Source: Apus apus (Eukaryota > Chordata > Aves > Apodiformes > Apodidae). From it: a stretch of 64,000 nt of DNA. Positions 54,205-64,000 of this stretch are shown here, piece after piece. A model generated the notes under the pieces. That model was given only the letters and a program-made list of their open reading frames with translations. It was not told the DNA's origin and searched no databases. The translations under genes and the position numbers were made by a program. Each line of letters opens with the position of its first letter. Within the stretch, counting starts at the first letter, position 1. The stretch covers positions 52,471,905 through 52,535,904 of the forward strand of contig NC_067312.1 in NCBI RefSeq assembly GCF_020740795.1. The letters are read 5' to 3'.

Positions 54205-55657
54205 ATCCAGGTTAGGGAATACTGAAGTAAATCTCACATTCCTAAGGCCATGGGCCTTGATGAGGTGCACCCAGGTGTGCTAAGGGAGCTAGCAATTGCC
54301 TCTGCGAGGCCACTCTCAATTATCTTGGAATAATAATGGTGATTGAGGAAGGTTCCTGAGGACTGGAGGAAAGCAAATGTCACTCCTGCCTTCAGAGAGG
54401 ACAAGAAGGAGTACCCAGGAAACTACAGGCCAGTGATCCTCATCCTGACTCCTGAGAAGGTGATGGAACAGCTAGTCCTGGAAAGCTTTCATTCCTGGAA
54501 AGAAGGTTTTTTTTGGATCATTTAGCATAGATTTACCAAGAGGAAGTCCTGCTTAAGGAAGCCAATAACCTTCTATGACAAAATGACTGGCTTGGTAGAT
54601 GAAGTGAGAACAGTAGATGTTGCGTACGCTGACTCCAGTAAGGCTTCTTGTCTCCCACAAGATCCTCCAAAAAGCTGATGACATATGGACTGGATGAACA
54701 GACAGTAAGGTGAACTAGCTGAACAGCTGGGCCCAGAGGGCTGTGATCAGTAGTATGAAGTTTGAGGCCAGTAACTAGTGGTTAGAGGGACAATAATGGG
54801 TCCAATACTTTTTCAACATCTTCATTAATGATCTGGATGATGAGGTAGAGTACACTCTCAGCACAGTTGCTACTGATACAAAACTGGGAGGGGTAGCTGG
54901 TAACACCAGAGGGTTGTGTTGCTGTTTAGCTGGACCCCAACCTTATACAATTAAGCAAAGGGAAGTGCAAAGATCTTCACCTGAGGAGGAATAACCCCAT
55001 GCACCAGTATGCCCAACTGCCTGGAAAGCAATTTTGCAGAAAAGGACTTGGGTTCCTGATGGATACCATGATGAATTTGAGCCAGCAATGTGCTCTTGTG
55101 GCAAAGCAGGCAAATAGTATCCTGAGCTACAGTAGGAGGAGTGTTGCCAGAAGGTTGAGAGTGATCTTTCCCCTCTGTTCAGCACTGATAGGGTCACACC
55201 TGGAGTACTGTGTCAAGTTGTGGGCTGCTCAGTACAAGAGAGATACAGAGCTACGAGACAGAGTCCAGCAAATGGCCACAACAATGATTAAGGGACTGGA
55301 GAATCTTTAATATGAAGAAAAGTACTCTCTCAGAGAAGGCTCAGAGGGGCAGGAAATCTCATAAATGTGTACAAATATCTGAAGGGAGGGTGTAAAGAAG
55401 AGGGAGCCAGGCTCTTTTCAGTGGTGCCCAGTGACAGGCATTGGTCACAAACTGAAACATGAGGGGTTCCCTCTGAACATTTGAGATAGTGTGATGTAGC
55501 ACAGGCACAGGTTGCCCAGAGAGTTGGTGGAATCTCCCTCCTTAAGCTGCTTGGACACAGTCTTGGCAATCAGCTTTATGTGGCCCTGCTTGAGCAGGGT
55601 GACTGAACCAGATGACCTCCAGAACTTCTTCCAATCTCATGTGTTCTGTGATCTTGT
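54205..55657 (+). mobile_element. CR1 LINE, longest copy (RT region to 3' end), degenerate
   Basis: About 1.45 kb. It begins near the CR1 'MGPDGVHPRVL' segment (here MGLDEVHPGVL), continues VPEDWRKANVTP and NYRPV of the reverse transcriptase, and reaches a ruined active site (VATDTKLGG in place of FADDTKLGG). It goes on through LEYCVKLWAAQYKRDTEL to the 'gatgacctccagaacttcttccaatctcatg' end. Several frameshifts and stops show it is dead. The endonuclease part and 5' end are absent. Confidence 0.95.
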
Positions 55658-58600
55658 AGTAGATGTTGTGAAGTATCAAAAATGTGCAAAAAGATCGTAC
55701 AGGTCATGTACTGGCAGCTTAAGGCCATGAGGGATGCTTAAAGGTCTCTAAAATTATATCAGACATGATTTAAATGTGTGAAATGTTTAAATGCATGAAA
55801 TACTCCTTGGGTGTGTCTTGGCAGTAACTTCTTCACAGAGCAAACCTGTTCCACTGAGTGTTGTATATGTGGAAGGGCAGGGGCAGGATGTGGATCCTGT
55901 TGAAAAGGAAGAAGATATTTGACTTAGAGGTGTTGGTTTGTTTGGTGTGTCAAATGACACATTGCAGAAATTTCTGCTTTTTTTCCCCCAAGCATGAACT
56001 TTCTACATTGTTGTTTTTTTAGTATTTTTTTTCTTGGTCAGGTTTTTATTCTATTGTTTGGTGGTTTGGATCTTTGTAGGACCAGATGTGTGTTTAGCTT
56101 TTATGGTGGTGAGGGACAGTCTGAAACTCAAATATTAATACAGAAAAGGTCTGGGAGCCTAAATACATTTCTAGATCTGCATTTTGCTGCGTGATACTTC
56201 AAAGGTGGAGATTACAGTCTTGGTGGCTCAAAGCCAAGTGTCTGGTACTCGATGCTTTTGGAGAGAAGTCTGGGCAAGGAGACTTTGATAGAAGAGTTGA
56301 AATCAGGGCTGGGCACTGTGTCTTTAAGCTGAGGGGCTAGGTTAGGGGTCATTTGGGATTTGGGGTTTGCTGAATAGCAGAAAAAAAACCCTTATTGATG
56401 AGAGAAAATGTTCAGGATTACGCTACAGTTGCCTATAGGCACACAGTCTTCCCATCCTAGATCAAGTGCCATGTCATCCTGCCTGTTCCTGACTATAAGC
56501 TAGACTGAAACAGAAAGCTGCTGGAATAGATACCACATTACTGGATTCTCCTCAGTGGACAAGTTTAGTTTTTTGATTGATTTGGTCTTTTTCCAGGTAT
56601 AAACTATGACTGACAGGACTGCTTTCCTTTCATGATATTTTTTTACTATTGGAGCAGGCCCAAAAAATAGAAGGCCTAATTCTGTCATGAGAGTTTAAGT
56701 GAGAATCTGAAATGTGTTGGATCTGAAATGTGCTGGGTCTACACCTCAAACAGATCTTTGAAAATCCAGGAGTAGGAAAATAAGCAGCCCTAGATGATGC
56801 AGATTTCCTGTGTGTAATGGATGGAGTAGGCATATTTGTGGGTATTATGCAGAAGGGAGAATAAATACTCAAAGGACTACTTGTTTAGTTAAACAAGTTT
56901 TCCTTTAAAAACAGAAAGGCAGAGCCATCTTCTTGCAAGTCACTATTCTTGCACTAAGTGCAAGGGCAGCAGCACTGATGATACTGTGTGAGAGCAGCCC
57001 TGAAGGTGAGTTCATACTTTATGTTTGAGATGAGCAGAGGACAGAGTAGGTCCTTCTGTTCTGCCAAAGGTATTTGCAGTGAGGCATGTGACTGAAACTC
57101 TTCTACACAGAAAAGGCAAATCTTGCATACATATTGAAGCTAGTTGTTTTGAGTACACCTCCAGAACAAGTCCAGTCCATATTTAGTTCTGCACTTTGCT
57201 AATCCAAACTACAGCATAACGTACCAGGAAAGTGCTTTGGCAACAGCACAGAGTCCTGAAGTAAATCCCCCTCCAAGCCTTCAAAAGAGACTCTTCTCGG
57301 TGCCCCAGGGTGTCCATCTTCATAAATGTCATGCGTACTTCTAGAGAGGATAAGAAGGCGTTTGTAGAGTGCACAAATTTCAAGCATTCCTAGCATTAAA
57401 CTTATTGAAAAATTTTAGAGCTTCATATGATTTGTAATTGCTCATGTATGGTCTTTCTGGTATCTGAAAAATGTTTTTAAAAATGTTTTATTCCTTGTAT
57501 TTTAATTACTCCAAAATAGCCAAACTGAAATACTTCATAAAGGAGGAAAATAAATCAGTTTTGAGAGAGCAGACTAGAACTTTTCAGACTGAGAGAGGTT
57601 TTGTTTAAGCAAGTTATGCACAACAAATGAAATCAGAGGTGCTGAAACACATTGCAGGCCTAGCTGAATTCTCCTCAGCCTAGTTTTGAAAGCCATTTTT
57701 AATAGCCAGGTCTTGCTGAATTTTATACAGGGGAGGATAACTTTTTAAAGCTGCTTTGGCACTTAAAATGTAGAAGGACACTACTGGGTTTTCTCAATAT
57801 GTGTTGGCAGGTGTTGACATGCAGAACTCCCTGTCCTCCCAGTACATAGCCAATTGGGTTCTAACTCAACCAAGACCTTCCTCCATGCACAGGGACTGCA
57901 GTGTATTTGAGAAGCTGTTGGTGCCATGTCCAGCTTTGCCCTAAAGCTGAGAGCTCTAAGGCTGTTAAGAAACTGAGGGTGTAGTCATTCTGGACTACAG
58001 CCCTGGCTGAAGGTAGGGGAAGTATTAACAAACCTGTAGAAGGGCTGGCAGGACTTTGAGACTTGGCATCTGCTGTGTGGGCTGTTGCCTCTTCCTCTGT
58101 GTCAAAGGACTTTCAGGGGTGGCATGTCATGACACAGCAGGAGACAGAGCATGGCGAGCAGCACATTTACTCTCTTCTTTCCTTTAGGTCATGTAGTTTC
58201 TTTTACAAAGAGTTAACAGTTCTCATACCAAGCCCAAACACCATCCTCTTGGGTATGTAGTCCCACAGCAACACTGTGTTTAGCAAACTGCTGTTACATC
58301 TTCTGCAGCCAGTCTAATGACACAGACGAGAAGGGAGTGGGGTCTACTTTTACTCCCTGCATATGGCTGGCTTTTCTTAGGGCTCTGTTTAAGCTGCAAA
58401 ACTCAAAGGCGCGTCATTCTGTCAGTAAAGGAGCAGCAAAGGATAAGCAAAGCTGTAATACTTGTGTAAGAGCAGCATGCCTAGCTCCAAAACAACTTCA
58501 GATTGCCACTATTTGGCTAAAATCTGCAGCATATGATACTTCACACAAACCATTTTTTTCCCTTTCTCATGTTGGAAAATACAGCTGAGTCAAAAACAGC

Positions 58601-60805
58601 TCACAGAACCTGCTTCAAGCATTCAGGAGTGGGCAGGTCAAAGAGCAGGGCTGTGGTCAGATGTCCTGCTCTGGTTGCTGGTGATCAGGTAACTTCCAGC
58701 CACTTCTCCATCACACCAAGGATGTCCACCACTACTATACAGGGGGTTGTTCTTTGCCATAGCTAGTCCTTATGACCTAGTTTAGACACATATGCAAGCA
58801 AACCCTAGATCACTGTGACACCAGTTTGTATGCATTTGCATGTCCAAGTTGTGCTGGCTGGATTTAGTGAGTAGAAGTCTTTTTAATTTAACTTACTTGA
58901 ATCTAAGCATATATGTATTTCCTGTTGAAATTAGTATGGAGTAAATCCATACCTTGCTATTTGCTGGCTGTTGTTGCTCACTCATCTTCATTTTAGTTGT
59001 ACTGTTGGGCCTCTCTTCTTTGAGGAAGCTTTGAAAAGCTATGGTGTGGGAACACCTTACAACATTAGTTCTACATATCCTTTTTAGTCCTTAGGGTTTC
59101 TCCTCCTAAGGCCATTTGGTGACTGTAGGATGTGGGTCTTGAAACGCACAAAGAAAAAGGTGCATGCATAACATGGCCTTATTAATGCAATTTTATCACT
59201 GTGTTCACAGGGAAGAACATATTGGTAGGTGATAGCATTCATTTCAGAATTAATAGTAATGTTTTCTACTTATAGACACTTTTAGAACCATAGAATACAA
59301 TACCTCAGTTGTCAAAAGCAGTCGGAGATCTGTTAATTAAAAACTCCCAGGGGACACAACACAAGGAGCTGTTCACCACACTTCTACAGGAGATGCTGTG
59401 CTCATCTCTCCCCACCCAAGTCTTGATATTGTCTTTCCATTTCAAATGAAAAAATAATTCACTCCTGACCCAGATTTGGTTAGGTAATTAATAATGACTG
59501 TGGGAGCAGGAATTATTTCATTTCCTTCCACATCCTATGTCCACTGGCACTAGAAACTTCCTTTTAGTCATCTTTTATTAACTTGTCTCTAGGGCCTTAA
59601 GTTTTATTTGTCCCAAAGAAAGAGACTCACTTTTCCATTTCAGCAGCGACAGATGATCTGCACCGGAATGTTTGTTGTTAGTCAATCAATACCTTAACCA
59701 AGGTTTGTTGTGTTTGTTCTTTAATGTGTCTCTTTCAATACATCTTTCAGGACAGCAGTATTACATCCTTCACCAGCGATCAGGGAGGGATTTGCTCTCT
59801 AGGAATGACAACATTCTAAAATGCATGGCATCAAAATCCTCCATTAAGTTTTTGGGGAATAAGAGAATAAAAATAAAGTATCTGGGATTCTGTCTGCTTT
59901 CAGTTGCTCTCTTTCAATTCATTTGAGCCCAATTTCTTTTTGGGAGGAGGAACACAAACACATTTCCTAAGACTATAAGGACCCTATGATCTAAGGAGAT
60001 CATCAGAGGAAACGTGCTGCTGTATCCTAAAAGTTGCAAGAAGAAGAGAGTCCTTCAGTGATTCCTTAATGGACTAGGCTTAGGCAGAGTTTGGAAGGCC
60101 ACGGACATCTTACTACTGCCTTTTACAGGGAAAGATTGCCTCTGAAAAATGCTGTGTGATAGGATAGGGAGTGGACTTCCTTGTCAATGCAAAGTGCTCT
60201 ATAACTAGTCACAACAAGTGGTTTAGTGGAGTAAAATGGTCCTTTTGGTGCAAATTAATCTGCAGCAGCAATGAAGGGACCAGGAATAAGTGATTTTAAG
60301 TAGAGAAAGCCAAGTCCCCTTTAAATTGGCTATCTCTGTCATGGTTACCTCTCTCTTGACATGGCTGAACATGGCTCAGCATAGGCTAATGGGGTGTTCC
60401 TGGGAGACTCCACCACAGCTCTTTGTCTCATTGCTATGGGTACAGCATTTCAGGCCAAAATGGGCATGGTGATACAATGTAAACATGGCCTCCCCAGAAG
60501 ATGAAGGGACAGGCTATAGGAAGGAAGGCAAGGTATCAAGGGAAGCTGTAGGCAGGTTCACCTAAATCAAGCTGAGTCTTTTACACTGGGGAGGTTTGGG
60601 TTGGGTTTGGCCAGGGGCTGCTTCCAAGGATAGTCACCAAGAAGCACAGTGTTGTCAGTGTTAGCAGTGTAACTGCCAGCCTTCTGGTACTTGATGTCTG
60701 AATTTAGACTTTAAAGAATGGGCAAAATGGATTTATAGCTCTTGGGACTGGAATATGAGAAAATTTCTCTGAAGATAAGGGGAAAGGTGAGACCTACAGG
60801 GACTA
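55658..60805. other. Intergenic, no recognised gene
   Basis: About 5.1 kb of AT-rich sequence. The only structures I noted are a 16-bp tandem duplication at 56705-56736 and scattered T/A runs. All open frames are under 90 codons and none has a familiar motif. Confidence 0.6.
56705..56736. repeat. 16-bp tandem duplication
   Basis: ATCTGAAATGTGTTGG is followed directly by ATCTGAAATGTGCTGG, with one mismatch. Confidence 0.9.
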
Positions 60806-60808
60806 ATT

Positions 60809-60859
<51 letters not shown>

Positions 60860-60862
60860 TAA
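60806..60862. repeat. (ATTT)n microsatellite, about 14 units
   Basis: A nearly perfect ATTT/TTTA tetranucleotide run of about 57 bp. It produces the spurious (LFIY)n peptide in one frame. It is likely polymorphic. Confidence 0.95.
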
Positions 60863-63800
60863 TTAAAATTGGGATTGGCATTTTTGTGATCCTGTTCTGT
60901 TTGTGTCCCTGGGTGACTCATCCTCTTTTACTACCCATACTTTATAGGCCTGAGTGAAGCAAATGTCAGCCTTCAAGGTGAAATGAGAATCCACATCCTG
61001 GACCTTTGGACCTCTGATATATATACCTCTGATACAGAAGAAGCATCATGGAGTCCTGGTGGACAACAGCTCTGTTCATGGGAAGAATGTTGAGGCTCAG
61101 AGCCCAGTGGTGTAGCTTGCTATTGGGATTGCATACTGACAGTGGACTAATGCAAGCCTTTTTCTAGCACTTCTCCTTTGATCTGCCAGTCCAAGGTTTT
61201 GTTCCAACTCCAGCTGCAAGCACTGCACAACAGGAAAGCTGCAGTGATACTGGTTCAGGGCTTGGAGGGCCCTTCTTGTGCAGCAATGTGTGCTTGGAGC
61301 TGATGGGCTGTAAGGCCTGGTAATTTTGCTCTCAGCATTCTTAAGTGTTTCCAGGACAGTTAATGTACAAAACAGTGATGGAATTCTGGAGATATGTGAT
61401 TAATTCAGTCTTTCTGAGAAATGTGGACTGGAAAACAGGAACTGTGATTCTTCAAGCAGAGTATTTAATGCAAAAAACTGTATCTGAGCCTTTGCAGGCA
61501 GTCACTTGCTTAGTATGTGCAAAAAATTGTAATAAACTGAGGCAATAAATGGTTTTCTCCATCTTAAAATCTACTTTCCATTATGTTTTCCAGATGTTTA
61601 CTTACCTCTGTCTTTTTTTGATTGATTAGTCATTCCTGCTTATAAACGTAGAGCTAGATTTGTTTTCCATTCTGGGTTTTACTGGTCTCCTGTTTCCAAA
61701 AGTGATGATGATGACCTGTGGTGCAAGGCATGGATAGGAAGTTCCTACCTCAGCCAGCAAACAGACCCAATATCAGAGCTACCATCATGCTGATAGGCCA
61801 GGTGGTGAGGAAAGGAGAATGAAATAACATACTGACCTTGGCAGGAAAAGTCTTAGCTCTTCTGCAGGACGCAATGGGGACGACTAGAAGGATCTCAAAA
61901 TGCTGCATTTTGTACGGTTAATTCCCACCTCCCAGCAACATTCAACGGTTGCAGAGATGCTCTGGATCAAAGTCACAGCTGTCTGAAGAGCAGGTGCTGC
62001 AGTACTTGCTGCATTCCTCAGTCCATGCCGCTCCACGGTCTAGAGGTTTAAGTAGCCCTGATTGCTACTGTTAGTGAAGGGAATCTTCCCACTCTTGTAA
62101 CCACTAGGTCACAGTAGTCAATTATTGAACACTCTGTGTTAAAAATAAGCAAAACAGTGGTTCTGAGAACACAATCTGTTTTACACACAGTAACTAAAAG
62201 GTGTTTCTCAAATCCATGGCAGTCACGCATACAGATTTTCTATGCAAGCCAGTCTTAATTGGTCTTTAAAAGTAACTACTTCTCTGCAAATGTTTGTTTA
62301 AATGTTTCAGTGTAATTTCTAGTTCTGAACCTGGCTCTTTGTCAGCTTTTCCCTGGCTGTGCAGAGAGGTGAGGTGGTATTCACGTCGTTGTTAGCAGAA
62401 CCTCTGCTGCCAGCCCGCCTGTCACAGCCTTCAAGCAGCAATTCCCTCTCACACATTGAGCCTGTGCTGGGGGTAGGAGGGCAGGAGTGTGAGAGCTCCT
62501 CTGTCATGCCCAGCAGAGCAGAGATAATGGCCATACAGAACAGCAGGCAGGCTGTGCCTGGGAAACATCCAGGTTGGCAAATCCTGACCAAAGGCAAAAA
62601 TGTTGCATGTTGCTTGTTTCTCATGTTGTCTGGATCACACTTAGGTGGAATATTCAGAGCTGGGTGAGGCTAGGTCCTTTAAACCCCAGGACAAGTATTT
62701 TCTCTTTTCATCTATTTAATCTATTTCTATATGGCTGGTTTTCCATTTGATGAGACTTTTCTATCTGGACTGTATTCAGTTCACACTTGTATCCTCACTG
62801 TAGTTTCTCCATCTGCTTTGAGGTCACCATAATATTTCTAGGAATTAGCAAAATGGAGTCCTAATTCCTGAACAAATAATTTATTTTTAGCTTGCAGCCT
62901 TGTATACGACCAACCATAGGATTGGCAAACATCACCAGAAACTGAGTATTTAATGGCAAAATTACCACTCATCCTCTCAAATCAACAGAGATTTAATTTT
63001 AATATGCCAGACACACAAAAAAATGTTTTCATTTTAGGTTGACTGAAGGCTCACCAACTAAAAAAAATTTTCTGTCTGTTGACCACCCAAAGCACTTAAG
63101 AGCTTTGTTCAGGGACAATAAGTTTTAGTCAAAAGCAAAAACACATCTCTTATTTTTGTTTGCTTAAGAGTCAGCTGAACTAAAGTAATGAATTCTTGTT
63201 GTGGATTAAAACCAGATTTTTTTTTTTAATTTTTTTTTTCTGGAACCATGAATTCTGATATTTTGGTTGAAAATCAAAACAATTGTTTCTTCCTGATCAG
63301 GTAGATTTGCATTTGAGCAAACATTTTTTCACTGAAATATTTTCATCTCTCAGCAAAAAAAGGTAAGTTGATTTTTTTTTTGTTCCCTGCTACTTCTCAG
63401 CTGGACATTAAGAAAACATTAATGAGCTCCTTCCAGGAACAGCTGCTAAAATCCTTCCTGGTATGGCAAATATAGCTTGTTGAGCTGTATTCTAGTCTCT
63501 AAAAATCCAGGAAGGGTGATGTCAGATAAAAAGTGCCCTCTTAACAATTAAAAGAACCATATGTAATCAAGCAAAGCAAACCTATGCAGTTATCTCACAG
63601 GGTTTGGAGTCCTCAGGAGGTGAAGCTACAGAGTGAGACAGTGGGAAGTCAGAGAAAATTCCAGCAGCTGAGACTGTTTGGAAAAAAGGAGCAGGTAACA
63701 TAGCAAAGGAGTTAGTGCCAAAGGTCCTGCAGGGACTGTAACAAGCTCCACTATCCTTGCTCGTTTGGGGAAAAGGTGCAGCAAGCACTTTGGTATTGCC

Positions 63801-64000
63801 TCAGAAATGCACCAGCCTCCTACAGTGGAAATGCAGCAGGTTTGCAGCCTAGCTGCCATCTCAGAAGGTGCCAGCTGTTGTCCTGCAGGTGCTGGCAAAG
63901 AAGCTCACTGTTATAATCTCAAGCATTGTGTCAGTAACGCTGTTCTCCAAGTTCTCATTGCTCCAAGTCCAGTTTGAGGTCTGTCTTAGTTTTTCAACTT
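60863..64000. other. Intergenic to the window end
   Basis: No gene recognised. Two plus-strand AATAAA hexamers lie 13 bp apart (61531-61536 and 61544-61549). The region should extend toward the next gene (RNF38 in human order), but no RNF38 coding sequence is visible. Confidence 0.55.

Noticed and set aside
59286..59330. AGAACCATAGAATACAATA resembling a CR1 terminus
   Set aside because: Only about 15 bp resemble the CR1 3' end and the following sequence does not continue as CR1.
60742..60957. Open frame with repeated LFIY residues, like a membrane segment
   Set aside because: It is translation of the (ATTT)n microsatellite.

Overview
The window looks like nuclear DNA from a bird. It holds two spliced vertebrate genes with small exons and short introns. 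Its interspersed repeats are almost all CR1 (chicken repeat 1) LINE fragments, several ending in the characteristic 8-bp terminal repeat. Turtles and crocodilians also carry CR1, so bird is the most likely source rather than a certain one. The CLTA-GNE pair lies on human 9p13. Human 9p corresponds largely to the avian Z chromosome, so a Z-linked origin is likely but is inferred.

Layout. (1) 1-11.7 kb, plus strand: CLTA (clathrin light chain A) from intron 1 to its poly(A) signal. Exon 1 lies before the window. All six remaining exons are present, including the two in-frame neuronal cassette exons of 54 and 36 nt. (2) 11.7-16.25 kb: the gap between two convergent genes, with one old CR1. (3) 16.25-48.54 kb, minus strand: GNE, the bifunctional UDP-GlcNAc 2-epimerase/ManNAc kinase. 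Eleven exons between 18440 and 33569 join in frame to exactly 722 codons plus stop, the length of the standard vertebrate short form. A further first coding exon at 48491-48541 lies in a CpG island and encodes 17 residues ending in GPH before a GTAAGT donor. Spliced to exon 2 it gives a 754-residue long form, closely like the human 753-residue isoform. A second CpG island at 39.2-39.75 kb, inside the 14.9-kb first intron, is the best candidate for the alternative promoter of the 722-residue form. (4) 49.4-64 kb: no recognisable gene, one long degenerate CR1 (54.2-55.66 kb) and an (ATTT)n microsatellite. This should be the space between GNE and its next neighbour (RNF38 in human).

How the genes work. 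CLTA supplies the regulatory light chain of clathrin coats. GNE supplies the committed, feedback-controlled steps of sialic acid synthesis in the cytosol. They are neighbours by conserved synteny and I see no sign of shared function or regulation.

I found no CRISPR array, tRNA, rRNA, operon or previously unknown multi-gene system. The points most worth a second look are the two-promoter architecture of GNE, the 14-bp minisatellites just upstream of the long-form start codon, the CR1 elements whose 3' ends face both CpG islands, the pyrimidine-GC-pyrimidine cluster at the CLTA neuronal exon, and natural substitutions at disease-linked GNE positions. All splice junctions were placed by eye from reading frame, GT/AG sites and remembered human proteins.
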